This document shows, piece after piece, positions 6,951 through 17,292 of a stretch of DNA of 64,000 bases (position 1 is the first letter of the stretch; each line of letters starts with the position of its first letter). The stretch spans positions 8,199 to 72,198 of the forward strand of contig JAHFCT010000011.1 in assembly GCA_023249375.1 (NCBI GenBank). The letters are read 5' to 3'. Position numbers and translations under genes: made by a program. Source of the DNA: Gemmatimonadota bacterium. Its GTDB lineage: Bacteria; Gemmatimonadota; Gemmatimonadetes; Gemmatimonadales; Gemmatimonadaceae. The notes below the pieces were generated by a model. It had not been told where the DNA came from and searched no databases. It was given only the letters and a program-made list of their open reading frames with translations.

Positions 6951-9431
6951 CTACACGGCGCGCGCGAAGTGCCCTCTGGTGTAGCGGTCGCCGAGGATTG
7001 TGCGCACCGCGTCCACGTTCGCCGTTCGTCCCGCGGCGAGTGCGTCCAGCAGCTGACGGTAGGCGTTCACAATCTCGGCCACGCGCTCACCGCGCACGTT
7101 GAAAACGGCGCGGAAGCCGCGAACGCCGGCTCGCCAGAGGCGCGGCACATAGGCGGAGCCGTCCACCGGCCGCGAGTGCAGCAGCCGGTTGCGGCAGGCA
7201 CTGTCGGTGGCCACGGGAAACTGATAACCGGTGGGATCGGTGAGTTCCACGTTCGGGTGCTTCTGCACGCAGAGATCGCGGCAGGTGGTCGGTTCGCGGT
7301 CGAACGCCGCCGAGAGCACACAGTGCTCGAGATTCATTCCTTCGGGGCGCCCGAACAGAAAGACGTCGAACCCGGCCCCCTCCCAGGGCGTGACGAGCTG
7401 CGAGATCTCGTCGGCGGTGAGTTCCACCGACGCGGTGATGCGCTGTGCGCCCATCGCGAAGATCTCGCGCGCGGTGTGCGCGTTGAAGCAGTTGACGGCA
7501 TAATCGGCCACGACGTCGCGTCCCTGCCCGCCGAGTTCGGCGACCAGACCGAGATGTCCGCTCAACAGCGGCAGACCGAGGTCGAGCCACGGCTGCAGCG
7601 AGCGGCGCTCCTCAGGGCGCACGACGCTTGGCGTGCGCAGCCGCAACGATACGCCGTGTGCCGCGAGCTCTTCGCGCAGCGCGGCGACGCGCGAGCGCGG
7701 CGGCGCCGGATGTCGCAGGAACGGATCGAGCACCACCTCAGTGGCGCCCGCGCCCGCCGCTGCGCGCGCATCGTCGAGATCGAACACCTCGGCGGTGAGG
7801 CGAATCTCGGCCGAGGGCGCTGCGTGCGGCGCAACAAGCTGCACGGCGTGTCCGATGCGTTCCGATCGTTCGGCGAGCACGGCGGCGTGCGCCCAGTCGC
7901 GGCGCTGCGACAGTTCCTCGGTGGCACGCTGCCGCAGGTGATTGAGCTCCGAGACCGGCAGGAAGAGCCCCGACGAAAGACCCGATACGTCGAGATCACC
8001 GAGCGCGAATGGCGTGTCACCGAGCCGGCCGAACTGCTCGCGCAGCTGCGTCGCATCGAGTGCGCGCTTGTTCGCCGGTGCCAGCGTGGCGTCGGAGAGC
8101 TGGGTCACCGTCTCGCCCTCCGCGGTCATGATCGCCTTGAGCGGACCGCCGGCGGCGCCAAAGACACGCACATCCATTCGCACGCGCCGCGGCCGTCCCT
8201 CGTTCGCGAGCGGGGCGAACGAGGCGCGCGCCGTCGCGAGCAGATTGACGTCGCCGGTGCGGAACACGCGCCAGCCGGCGGACACGCGCATTCTCGTGGC
8301 GATGACCTGCCGCCACTGACCGTTGCGCTGCTGCAGCGTACGCACCTCGTCGACCGAGAAGCCCACGGATTCCGCATGGCCGCCGTCGGGCGGCTCGAAG
8401 CCGAGCCCGTCGCCCACGGCGATGGGCGCGCGCACCTCCACCACGAGTTCGCCGTCGTCGCAGTGCACGACCACGCCGAGTTCGAGGCCGCGATTATCCG
8501 GCTGCGTGCGCGTGATGTAGTCGCGTCCCGCGCGGCCACCGTACATGCCGCCCGTGAAGCCGCGGCTGAAGATTTGCACGAGTGGTGCGGTCTCCTCAAA
8601 TGCAGGCGGCGCGAAGTTCCCGCGCTCCACGCGATCGAGCCACTCGCGATAACCCTTGGTGACGGTGGCCACGTATTCCGGCTTCTTCTTGCGCCCTTCC
8701 ACCTTGAGGCAGACGATGCCCGCCTCGGCGATCTCGGCGAGGTGATCGTACGCGCCGAGGTCCTTGGCCGAGATCAGATAGCCGCGATCGAGTTCCTGCC
8801 CCGAGTCGGCGTCGGTGAGGACGTAATCCTTGCGGCAGCTCTGCGCGCATGAGCCGCGGTTGGCGCTGCGCTCCGAGATCATGCCCGACATGAAGCACTG
8901 TCCGCTGTACGAGATGCACAGCGCGCCGTGCACGAAGCTCTCGAGGCCCAGGTCGGGCACTTCGGCGCGGATGGCGCGAATGTCATCGAGCGTGTTCTCG
9001 CGCGAGAGCACTACACGCTCGACGCCGAGTCGCTGCATCACGCGCGCGCCGCTGGCGTCGTGGACGGTCATCTGCGTGGAGCCGTGGATCTCGAACCCGG
9101 GATACACCGCCTGAATGAGGCGCACGAGCCCGACGTCCTGCACAATGGCGGCGTCGATGCCGCGATCGATGCACTCGCCGAGGTATACGAGGCATTCGTC
9201 GAGTTCGGCCGGCTTGACGAGCGTGTTGAGCGTCATGTAAACGCGCACCGCGTGGCCATGCGCAATCTCGCAGGCGGCGGCGAGGTCATCGAGCGTGAGC
9301 TGCGCGCCCTCGTCGCGCGCATTGAACTTGGACGCTCCCAGGTACACCGAGTTCGCGCCGTTGGCGACGGCGGCGCGGACGGCGTCAACGCTGCCGGCGG
9401 GGGCGAGGAGTTCGGGGGCCTTCGGGGACAT
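6951..9431 (-). CDS. Peptidase U32 family protein, RlhA-like
   Basis: Member of the U32 (collagenase-like) family, 826 residues. The N-terminal TIM-barrel part starts PELLAPAGSVDAVRAAVANG and contains the signature ESFVHGALCISYSGQCFMSG. Four cysteines (172, 179, 195, 199) match those proposed to hold an iron-sulfur cluster in this family. The long C-terminal half matches the two-part layout of E. coli RlhA (YdcP), which hydroxylates C2501 of 23S rRNA, although this protein is longer. Other U32 members act in ubiquinone or tRNA hydroxylation, so an RNA hydroxylase role is an inference. It is a single gene, convergent with the kinase at 5085 and divergent from the PAS sensor at 9573. Confidence 0.88.
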   Translation of the reverse strand: MSPKAPELLAPAGSVDAVRAAVANGANSVYLGASKFNARDEGAQLTLDDLAAACEIAHGHAVRVYMTLNTLVKPAELDECLVYLGECIDRGIDAAIVQDVGLVRLIQAVYPGFEIHGSTQMTVHDASGARVMQRLGVERVVLSRENTLDDIRAIRAEVPDLGLESFVHGALCISYSGQCFMSGMISERSANRGSCAQSCRKDYVLTDADSGQELDRGYLISAKDLGAYDHLAEIAEAGIVCLKVEGRKKKPEYVATVTKGYREWLDRVERGNFAPPAFEETAPLVQIFSRGFTGGMYGGRAGRDYITRTQPDNRGLELGVVVHCDDGELVVEVRAPIAVGDGLGFEPPDGGHAESVGFSVDEVRTLQQRNGQWRQVIATRMRVSAGWRVFRTGDVNLLATARASFAPLANEGRPRRVRMDVRVFGAAGGPLKAIMTAEGETVTQLSDATLAPANKRALDATQLREQFGRLGDTPFALGDLDVSGLSSGLFLPVSELNHLRQRATEELSQRRDWAHAAVLAERSERIGHAVQLVAPHAAPSAEIRLTAEVFDLDDARAAAGAGATEVVLDPFLRHPAPPRSRVAALREELAAHGVSLRLRTPSVVRPEERRSLQPWLDLGLPLLSGHLGLVAELGGQGRDVVADYAVNCFNAHTAREIFAMGAQRITASVELTADEISQLVTPWEGAGFDVFLFGRPEGMNLEHCVLSAAFDREPTTCRDLCVQKHPNVELTDPTGYQFPVATDSACRNRLLHSRPVDGSAYVPRLWRAGVRGFRAVFNVRGERVAEIVNAYRQLLDALAAGRTANVDAVRTILGDRYTRGHFARAV

Positions 9432-9572
9432 GATGAAAGGTAGCGCGCCGAGGTGCTGAAGGAGGAGCGTGGCGCGTTTCCTTGCCGCGCCCCCTTCCGC
9501 ACGCGACGTTTAGCGGCGCGAGATTCGCTCCGGCGAGTTCGCCACAGCCGCCCTCAAGCCTTTGCCCGACTC

Positions 9573-12500
9573 ATGTCGATTCGCTCGCTGCTGACACGAC
9601 GCTTCCTGATCTTCCTCGTCGGATGGAGTGCGGTCGTCGCGATGCTCGGAGAGGTCGTTGCCCGGCAGCGGGCGGAGACGGTGGCCCGAAGCGCTCGAGA
9701 TGAGAGCGCCGGACAGGCCGCGCTGATCGCGCGCACGCTCAGCCAATCGTTAGAGACAGCCCGCGGTATCGCACTCACGTTCCGCTCCGCCCCCGCAGTG
9801 GCGGCGCTGCTGGACGCTATTCCCTCTGCTCAGATCGAGCGGATGACCGATTCGACGGCGCGGCGCGTGTTGCTCAGCGTGCGCCCCGACGTCGCAGCAC
9901 TTTCGATGGTCATGGCGGAGAACGTGCGCGCGATCAGCGTGCTCGACGCGCTGTACCTACAGGACGCGCAGGGGCTGATCGTCGCCAGCGGCGATCATAA
10001 CATGGCGAGCAGCCGAATCGGCCGCCGCTTCGTCGGCCAGGCGTTCCTCCGGCGTCTGGCGAAGGAAGACGTGGTGCAGATCTACGCGCCCAGCTTGCTG
10101 ACGGGGCGCCCCGGATTCTTGTTCGGCGCGTCAATCCTCAAGGACACGCGCGTCATCGGTTCGGTGGTGGCTCGCGTCGAGGCGGACACGATCACGCGGA
10201 CATTGTCGGGCGTGCACCAGACGTTGGTGTTGGTGACGGACAGCGCAGGGCGCGTGCTCGCATCGTCCGATCCGCGGCAGGTGCTCCGGCGCATCGATCT
10301 CCCCGGCGCCGTCGACGACACGTCGGTGGCACGTCTCCCAACCGTCGCCGGATCCCTCGGCGCGCTGTACGCGGGCCCCGTCGGCCACTCGGACTTGCGC
10401 CGGGCCTGGGTCACCGTTCCCCTCGATGAGTTCGGACTTTCCCTGCACGTAGTGCGTCGTTTGACCGAGGCGCAGTCGCAGCTGAACGCCGCGCGCCTGA
10501 TCGCGCTGCTCGTGTGGGTGGCCGGCATCGTGCTGCTCATCGCGAATGCGCGCGGCGTGCAGCAGCTGGCAGACGTCGCGAACGCTCAGCGGTTGGCGGA
10601 AGCCGAGCAGCGCCGCGTGGCCGACATCCTCAACACGTCGTACGACGCGGTGATTACGCTGGACAGCCAGCAGCATGTGGTCGACTGGAACGTACGCGCC
10701 GAAGCGATCTTCGGGTACAAGGCGTCCGAGATGGTGGGCACCAATCCCATCGAGCGCATCGTCCCGCAGCGCTGGCGCGGCAAGCATGCGGCCGGATTCG
10801 AGAACGCGGTCAGGGTGAGCCGATCCGACAATCTGGGGACTCCGCGCGACCTCACGGCGCTGAATCGCTCGGGCTTGGAGTTCCCCGTCGAATTGACGGT
10901 GAGTACCGCGAGGGACGCGGACGGGGGACTGCTCTTCGTGGCCTTCTTCCGCGACGTCAGCACGCGCAGGCAAGAGGAGGAGGCTCGCGCGGCGGTGTCG
11001 GAACGCACCGAGCGCTATCGGACCGTCCTGCTCGAGTTTTCGCAGAGGACGAAGATCGAGTGGGACCAGACGCTGCGGCACCTCCTGCGCGAGGCCAAGC
11101 GCGCGGTAGGCGTCGGCCGTGCGTCGTTCTGGCGGCTCGACGCGCAAATCGAAACCATGACCTGCGAAGTCATGCTCGACGCAGACGCTGAGGACACGGC
11201 GAGCTCCGGCCTGCAGCTGTCACGGGCGGAGACTCCTCGCTACTTCCGCGTCCTGAGACTCGGACAGCCGATCGCGGCGGCCAATGCGGTGACGCACGAA
11301 GCCACGCGCGACTTCGCCGAGAGCTACCTGGTGCCGAATGGAGTTGGCTCGGTGCTGGATACGCCGGTCTGGTTCGAAGGACGGCAGATCGGCGTCTTCT
11401 CGCTCGAACATCGCGGCAAACCACGTGCATGGGAGCCGGATACGGTGGAGTTTGCTTCCACGATCGCGTCGCAGATCGGCTTGCTGCAGGAGTCGGTGCG
11501 ACGTGTCGCCAGCGAGCGTGCCCTCGACGAAGAACGCGAGCAAGCCAAGCGGGTGCTGAGTTCCACGCCCGTCGCACAGGTGGTGTGGGAGACGCAGGAG
11601 GGATTGGCGTCCGCCAACCCGGCGGCAGTGACTCTCTTCCGGTACCCAAGCGAAGGAGCCATGAAGGGCAAGTTCCCGTGGGATCTCTCGCCCCCCGAGC
11701 AGGCCGGCGGCGAGTCTAGTCGGGCGAAGGGGGCCGAGTACGTCGCTCGATGCATGGCGGAGGGAAGCGCTTCGTTTGAGTGGATCTTCAGCCGCGCCGA
11801 CGGCGACACTTTTCCGGCATCCGTGACGCTCGTGCGACTGACCGAATCGGGCTCGCAGCGGCTGTCAACCATCATCGACTTGTCCGCGCAGAAAGCAGCC
11901 GAAGCCGCGGTCGCTGCGTCGGCGCAGGCATTGCAGGAAGCCCGCGAGCAGCTCGGGCTGGCGCTCAGGTCAGCCAACATGGGGACATGGAAGTTCGTCG
12001 TTCCCGAGGGTCGACTCGAGGCTGATGAGAACACCAAGAGCCTGTATGGACTCCAAGACGTCGAGCTGGATGGGACGATGGCTCAGTGGTTCACCTTCAT
12101 TCACCCCGACGATCTTGCTCCGTTGGGCCAGGTCATGCAGGAAACGATGGCTCTGCAGCGGGCGGACTATCGCGCGACCTTCAGAGTCTGCCAGCCCGAC
12201 GGAAGCGTGCGGCACATCATGTCGGTGGGAAAGTTCTCGTATGCCGCCGATGGAACCGCGACGGTGGCCAATGGCGTGGTGTGGGATATCACGGACCTCA
12301 AGAACGCCGAGGAAGCGGTCCGCCACGTCAGCTTCCTCAGCGACCAGGCGCTCGATCTCACGAACGCCGGCTATTGGCATGTGCCGTTGGACGGCTCCGG
12401 ATGGTACAACTCCTCCGAACGCGCCTGCCGCGTGTTCGGCGACATCCCCCGCGACGGCTACCGGTATCGCATCATGGAAGACTGGTTCGCCAACGTTGAG

Positions 12501-12794
12501 GCGGGCGACAAGGCCGCGTCGGAGCGGACGATGGTGAATTTCACCGCGGCGGTCGAAGGGCGGATTCCCAAGTACGACTCGATCTACGCGTACAAACGCC
12601 CCATCGACGGCCGCATCGTCTGGATCCATGCCCTCGGACATGTGGTCTCGAATGCCAGTGGCACACCGACAGACATGTACGGGGTGACGGTGGACATCAC
12701 CGACACCAAGATGCTCGAAGATGAACTCCGCGCCGCTGCCGCCAGCGCCGGAGAAGTGCCCGCGGTTTCGACGGGGCGCCGTGTCGATGCCTGA
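9573..12794 (+). CDS. Membrane PAS/GAF sensor protein without kinase domain
   Basis: Sensor protein of 1073 residues. Order: transmembrane helix (about 8-28), extracytoplasmic Cache-like domain, second helix (LIALLVWVAGIVLLI, about 310), PAS (TSYDAVITLDSQQHVVDWNV), a GAF-like region, then three more PAS domains (NMGTWKFVVPEG and NAGYWHVPLDGSGW mark the last two). It stops just after the last PAS in a coiled linker (MLEDELRAAAASAG), exactly where a HisKA domain would begin. No H box, ATPase, GGDEF, EAL or receiver is present. The first 650 or so residues are plainly paralogous to the next gene, 51 bases downstream. ATG at 9573 starts at the signal-anchor helix; the upstream part of the frame is rejected. 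It may act as a regulatory partner of the neighbouring kinase (inference). Confidence 0.9.
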   Translation: MSIRSLLTRRFLIFLVGWSAVVAMLGEVVARQRAETVARSARDESAGQAALIARTLSQSLETARGIALTFRSAPAVAALLDAIPSAQIERMTDSTARRVLLSVRPDVAALSMVMAENVRAISVLDALYLQDAQGLIVASGDHNMASSRIGRRFVGQAFLRRLAKEDVVQIYAPSLLTGRPGFLFGASILKDTRVIGSVVARVEADTITRTLSGVHQTLVLVTDSAGRVLASSDPRQVLRRIDLPGAVDDTSVARLPTVAGSLGALYAGPVGHSDLRRAWVTVPLDEFGLSLHVVRRLTEAQSQLNAARLIALLVWVAGIVLLIANARGVQQLADVANAQRLAEAEQRRVADILNTSYDAVITLDSQQHVVDWNVRAEAIFGYKASEMVGTNPIERIVPQRWRGKHAAGFENAVRVSRSDNLGTPRDLTALNRSGLEFPVELTVSTARDADGGLLFVAFFRDVSTRRQEEEARAAVSERTERYRTVLLEFSQRTKIEWDQTLRHLLREAKRAVGVGRASFWRLDAQIETMTCEVMLDADAEDTASSGLQLSRAETPRYFRVLRLGQPIAAANAVTHEATRDFAESYLVPNGVGSVLDTPVWFEGRQIGVFSLEHRGKPRAWEPDTVEFASTIASQIGLLQESVRRVASERALDEEREQAKRVLSSTPVAQVVWETQEGLASANPAAVTLFRYPSEGAMKGKFPWDLSPPEQAGGESSRAKGAEYVARCMAEGSASFEWIFSRADGDTFPASVTLVRLTESGSQRLSTIIDLSAQKAAEAAVAASAQALQEAREQLGLALRSANMGTWKFVVPEGRLEADENTKSLYGLQDVELDGTMAQWFTFIHPDDLAPLGQVMQETMALQRADYRATFRVCQPDGSVRHIMSVGKFSYAADGTATVANGVVWDITDLKNAEEAVRHVSFLSDQALDLTNAGYWHVPLDGSGWYNSSERACRVFGDIPRDGYRYRIMEDWFANVEAGDKAASERTMVNFTAAVEGRIPKYDSIYAYKRPIDGRIVWIHALGHVVSNASGTPTDMYGVTVDITDTKMLEDELRAAAASAGEVPAVSTGRRVDA

Positions 12795-12845
12795 CCGTCG
12801 CTTCCTCCCTGATATCGTCCTCGCTTCCGTGCGAGCCATATACCA

Positions 12846-15800
12846 ATGAAGTCCCTGCTGACCCGTCGCGTCACGCTGCTGCTGCTGCTGGGCTGGACCT
12901 TTCTTATCGCCGGCGTCGGCGAGTGGATCGCACGCCAGCGAGCGTCCACAGTTGCCCAGACGCTCACGGAACAGTCCGCGGGCCAGGCGGCCCTCGTGGC
13001 GCGGACATTGAACTACTCGTTGCAAACCGTGCGCGGCGTCGCACTCACCTTCCGGGCGCATCCGAGCGCCTCCGAGCTGCTGGTCGCGCTCCCGGCTGGA
13101 TCGATCAAGGCGATGAGCGACTCGAGCGCGCGCCGCGCTGCACTCAGCGCGCGCCCCGACGTCGCGGCGCTCTCCACCATCTTCGCGGCGAATGTCCGCG
13201 CGGTGAACGGCCTTGATGCACTCTGGTTGCAGGACCGTGATGGCCTCATTCTCGCGAGCAGCGATCGCGAACAGGCGAGCAGCCGTATCGGTCGCTTGTC
13301 TTCGCACTCCCGGTTCAGTGAGCGGCTCAACCGGGAGGACGAGGTACAGTTCTATGCGCCTTCCCTGCTCACGAGCAGACCCGGGTTCCTCTTCGGCGCG
13401 TCCATCCTGCGGAATGCCCGTGTCATCGGCGCGGTGGTCGCCCGGTCCGAAACGGACTCGCTCACGCAACTGCTCGCCGGCAATCCCGAGACGAAGGTGC
13501 TCGTCACGGACAGCGCCGGGCGCGTGCTGGCCTCATCGGATCGGCGGCTGGTCCTCCGTCGGATCGAAGCGGACGGAGCGGTGGCGGACACCGCCGTTCT
13601 GCACCTGCAGACCGTCACCTCGCTGCTTGGGCCTCTGTACGCGAAGACGGGGCACGGACTGGAGTTGCTCCGCGCATGGGTCTCGCAGCCGATGGACGAA
13701 TTTGGGTTGACGCTGCACTTCGTGCGCCCGCTCCCCGAAGCGCGGTCGCAGCTGAATGACACGCGCCTGATCGCCCTGCTTGTCTGGCTCGCCGGCGTCG
13801 TGGCCCTGCTCGCCGACGCGCGCGGCAAACAACAGCTTGCCAGTGTGGCGAAGGCCGAGCGCCGGGCCGTCGCCGAGCAGCAGCGGGTCAGTGACCTGCT
13901 CAACACGTCGTACGACGCCGTCGTCACGCTCGATGCCGCGCACCGGGTGGTGGACTGGAACGTGCGCGCCGAGGTGGTGTTTGGTTACGCGGCTTCGGAG
14001 ATGGTTGGCACCGATCCCACGGAGCGCATCGTCCCGCCGCGCTGGCGCGCCGCGCACCGCTCCGGCTTCGACAGCGCAACGCAGATTGGACGCAGCGAGG
14101 TCTTCGGCAAACCGCGCGAGCTGACCGCGCTGAACCGGAAGGGCAATGAGTTCCCGGTCGAGTTGACGATGCGCCCGGCGAAGGGCGCCGACGGCGGGCA
14201 GACATTCGTCGCGTTCTTTCGCGACATCAGCACGCGCAAGCAGGAGGAGCAGATCCGCGCCGCCGTGGCGGAGCGCGTGGAACGGTATCGGTCGGTCGTC
14301 GCGGACTTCTCGGAGCAGGTCAAGGACGAGTGGGCGCCGGCGATCCGTCGCGTGCTGACGGAGAGCAAGCGCGCCATCGGTGTGGAACGCGCCTCGTTCT
14401 GGCGACTCGACGACGCGGCGGAACGCATGACGTGCGAATTACTCATCGCCGGCAGCGGTGAGGATCCTGAATGCGCCGGCATGCTGATGACGCGCGACCA
14501 GTCTCCTGCGTACTTCCGCGCCGTTCGGCGTCGACAGCAGATCGTCGCGCCACACGCGACGACGCACGAAGCCACGCGCGACCTGAGCGACGGCTACCTC
14601 GTACCGCTGCTCATCGAGTCACTGCTCGCCACGCCTGTCTGGTTTGAGGGACGCCACGTCGGCATCCTCTGCTTCGAACACGTGGGTCCGGCGCGCGCGT
14701 GGGAGGTTGAGACAACCGAATTCGCGTCGACGGTCGCCGGCCAGATCGCCCTGCTCATGGAGTCGGTGCGTCGCATCGAGAGCGAGAAGGCACTGAACGC
14801 CGAGCGCGAACGAATGGAGCGCGTGCTGCGTCGCTCCCCCATCGCGCAGACGATGTGGGATGGCGAGACGGGGCTCATTTTTGCCAATCCGGCAATGCTC
14901 ATGCTCTTCGGCTACCCCGACGAGGCGTCTTGCATTGGCAAGTTCGTGTGGAATTTCTCGCCGGCGTCGCAGCCCAATGGCCGGGTCAGCAGGGAGTTCG
15001 CTGAAGAGCTCGTCTCACGTCTGCCGGAACTTGGGCAGCTCTCCACCGAGTGGACGCACGAGCGGACGGATGGATCGACCTTCCCCGCCGCCATCACACT
15101 CGTCGACCTGCAGGAACCGGGACGCGTGCGCTTCATCGCGACGATCGTCGACCTGACGGAGCAGAAGGAGGCGCAGGCCGCCATCATCGCCGCCAAGGAA
15201 GCCGCCGAACAGGCCGAGGCCACCAAGTCGGCCTTCCTCGCGACGATGAGCCACGAAATCCGCACGCCGATGAACGGCGTGATGTCGATGGCCGAAATGC
15301 TCGATCAGACGGAACTGGACGAGGACCAACGCGGCATGCTCCACGTCGTGCGCTCGTCGGCCGATTCCCTGCTGACCATCATCAACGACATCCTCGACTT
15401 CTCGAAGATCGAGGCCGGCAAGATGACCATCGAGTCGGTGGAGCTCTCGCCGGCCGCCATCATCGAAGACGTCGTGCAGCTGCTCGCCGGCCGTGCGCAG
15501 GACAAGGAGATCGGTCTCTACGCCGAGGTCCAGTCGAATCTCCCCGCCACGTTGCTCGGCGACCCGACGCGACTGCGGCAAGTGGTCGTGAACCTGGCCG
15601 GCAATGCCCTCAAGTTCACGGAAGACGGCTACGTCCGCGTGCGCGCCGGCCTGACGCCTGCGTCGCATCTGCGCATCGAGATCAGCGATACCGGCATCGG
15701 CCTCACGGAAGAACAGCGGGCCCGGCTCTTCCAGCCGTTCATGCAGGCCGACACGAGCACGGCGCGCAAGTTTGGCGGCACCGGACTTGGCCTCTCGATC

Positions 15801-17243
15801 TGCCGCAAGCTGGTCGAGATGATGGGCGGCAAGATCGGCGTCGACTCGACGATCGGCCGGGGATCGACCTTCTGGTTCGAAGTGCCGCTGCCCGTCAGCG
15901 CGCCACCGACGTCACCGGACGTGCGCATCAACGACCTCGCGATCATGCTGGCCGGTTTTCCGGAGGAGCATGCGCGAATCCTCGACGCCTACGTACGCGC
16001 CGCCGGTTGCGCGCCGGCCATCGTCTGCTCGAAGGCTTCCGAGGCACTCGAGCGGTTAACGCGCGACGCCTCGCTCACGCCGGTAGTCGTGCTCCCCACC
16101 TATCCCGAAGACCACCCGGGCGGCGGCCTGCAGATTGCGCGGGCTTTACGTGAGATGCCGGGGCGCGAGCAAACGCCCGTCTGCCTGGTGGTGCCATCCA
16201 CGCTGATCTCCAGCGCGTCCGCCGCGGCGCAAACGGGCTTCATCGCCACCACGAGCGAGCCCGTGCGTCGCGATCGTTTCTGGCGCATGCTGGCGGTTGC
16301 CGTGGGGCGCGCCGAAGCCGAGCGCCGGGTCAGACGCGCCACGGGAGACGAGCACTTTGAGGCGCCGCCGATGGAACTGGCTGCCGCGAAAGGCGCGGTG
16401 ATCCTCGTGGCCGAGGACAATCGCACCAACCAGATCGTCATCGGCCGTCTGCTGCAACAGCTCGGACTGGCGTACGAGATCGCCGACAATGGCAAGCGCG
16501 CACTGGATCGGCTCGACGCGGATCGAACGCGTTTCGGACTGCTGCTCAGCGACTTCCACATGCCCGAGATGGACGGCTTCGAACTCACGGCGCACTGGCG
16601 CGACCGCGAGCGGCACGGCAAGGCCACGGGTCGCCTGCCGATCCTGGCGCTGACGGCCGACGCGCTCGCCGGCATGGCGGAGCGCTGCAAGGAAGCCGGC
16701 ATGGATGGCTATCTCACCAAGCCAATTGTACGCGACGCGCTGGTGGCCGAACTCGAGCACTGGCTGCCCGTGGCGTTCGATCTGCGTACGGCGGCAACGG
16801 CGCGGCCCCCGCGCCCAGTCAAGGACGGCGTCACGACGCCGGAGCAGTCGGTGGTGACCGCAAACACATCGACTCCCGCGTCCGCGAGCGCCGCAACGGC
16901 ACCACCGGCAATTGACATGGCCGCATTTGCGAAGCAACTCGGCATCGAGCCGGGGCCAGATGCGATCGAGCTGCTGGAAGCGCTGTGGGAGTCGGTCGCT
17001 GACCTCGGCACGCAGCTGCGATCGGCGCTCGACGCAAAGAACCGGACCGCACTCCGCGAAGTTGCGCACGGCGGCAAGGGCGCGGCCAAGTCCATCGGCG
17101 CGTTCGTGCTGGGCGATGTGTGCTCCGCACTCCAGGACGACGCCGAGGCGCGTCCGTGGGAGGAGCTGGCGACAGCGGTGGCCGGTGCCATCGCAGAGCA
17201 CGCGCGCGTCGGCGAGGCGGTGGCAGCCATGACAATGGGCTAG
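12846..17243 (+). CDS. Hybrid sensor histidine kinase with receiver and HPt domains
   Basis: Multidomain phosphorelay kinase of 1465 residues. Order: transmembrane helix, Cache-like periplasmic domain, second helix (about 300), PAS, GAF-like region, PAS, HisKA (FLATMSHEIRTPMNG, His803), ATPase domain (LAGNALKFTEDG, DTGIGLTEEQRARLFQPF, GGTGLGLSICRKLVEMMGG), a degenerate receiver lacking the acceptor Asp (about 1020-1140), a full receiver (LSDFHMPEMDGFE, Asp1236; GYLTKPI) and a C-terminal HPt (EVAHGGKGAAKSIG, His1408). All steps of a His-Asp-His relay are in one chain. It follows its kinase-less paralogue and precedes a CZB protein; the REC-EAL and HPt genes nearby are candidate partners. Confidence 0.95.
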   Translation: MKSLLTRRVTLLLLLGWTFLIAGVGEWIARQRASTVAQTLTEQSAGQAALVARTLNYSLQTVRGVALTFRAHPSASELLVALPAGSIKAMSDSSARRAALSARPDVAALSTIFAANVRAVNGLDALWLQDRDGLILASSDREQASSRIGRLSSHSRFSERLNREDEVQFYAPSLLTSRPGFLFGASILRNARVIGAVVARSETDSLTQLLAGNPETKVLVTDSAGRVLASSDRRLVLRRIEADGAVADTAVLHLQTVTSLLGPLYAKTGHGLELLRAWVSQPMDEFGLTLHFVRPLPEARSQLNDTRLIALLVWLAGVVALLADARGKQQLASVAKAERRAVAEQQRVSDLLNTSYDAVVTLDAAHRVVDWNVRAEVVFGYAASEMVGTDPTERIVPPRWRAAHRSGFDSATQIGRSEVFGKPRELTALNRKGNEFPVELTMRPAKGADGGQTFVAFFRDISTRKQEEQIRAAVAERVERYRSVVADFSEQVKDEWAPAIRRVLTESKRAIGVERASFWRLDDAAERMTCELLIAGSGEDPECAGMLMTRDQSPAYFRAVRRRQQIVAPHATTHEATRDLSDGYLVPLLIESLLATPVWFEGRHVGILCFEHVGPARAWEVETTEFASTVAGQIALLMESVRRIESEKALNAERERMERVLRRSPIAQTMWDGETGLIFANPAMLMLFGYPDEASCIGKFVWNFSPASQPNGRVSREFAEELVSRLPELGQLSTEWTHERTDGSTFPAAITLVDLQEPGRVRFIATIVDLTEQKEAQAAIIAAKEAAEQAEATKSAFLATMSHEIRTPMNGVMSMAEMLDQTELDEDQRGMLHVVRSSADSLLTIINDILDFSKIEAGKMTIESVELSPAAIIEDVVQLLAGRAQDKEIGLYAEVQSNLPATLLGDPTRLRQVVVNLAGNALKFTEDGYVRVRAGLTPASHLRIEISDTGIGLTEEQRARLFQPFMQADTSTARKFGGTGLGLSICRKLVEMMGGKIGVDSTIGRGSTFWFEVPLPVSAPPTSPDVRINDLAIMLAGFPEEHARILDAYVRAAGCAPAIVCSKASEALERLTRDASLTPVVVLPTYPEDHPGGGLQIARALREMPGREQTPVCLVVPSTLISSASAAAQTGFIATTSEPVRRDRFWRMLAVAVGRAEAERRVRRATGDEHFEAPPMELAAAKGAVILVAEDNRTNQIVIGRLLQQLGLAYEIADNGKRALDRLDADRTRFGLLLSDFHMPEMDGFELTAHWRDRERHGKATGRLPILALTADALAGMAERCKEAGMDGYLTKPIVRDALVAELEHWLPVAFDLRTAATARPPRPVKDGVTTPEQSVVTANTSTPASASAATAPPAIDMAAFAKQLGIEPGPDAIELLEALWESVADLGTQLRSALDAKNRTALREVAHGGKGAAKSIGAFVLGDVCSALQDDAEARPWEELATAVAGAIAEHARVGEAVAAMTMG

Positions 17244-17292
17244 ACGAGAAGACGGCGCTCGATCAGGGCAACACCCACGACACGGATTGAAC

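Noticed and set aside
6948-8852. 634-residue plus-strand frame opposite the U32 gene
   Set aside because: Antisense shadow; the minus strand encodes a recognisable family protein across the whole span.
12833-12845. TATACC just before the hybrid kinase ATG as a promoter -10
   Set aside because: It ends one base before the ATG, so RNA would begin inside the coding region; the gene is more likely read through from the paralogue upstream.
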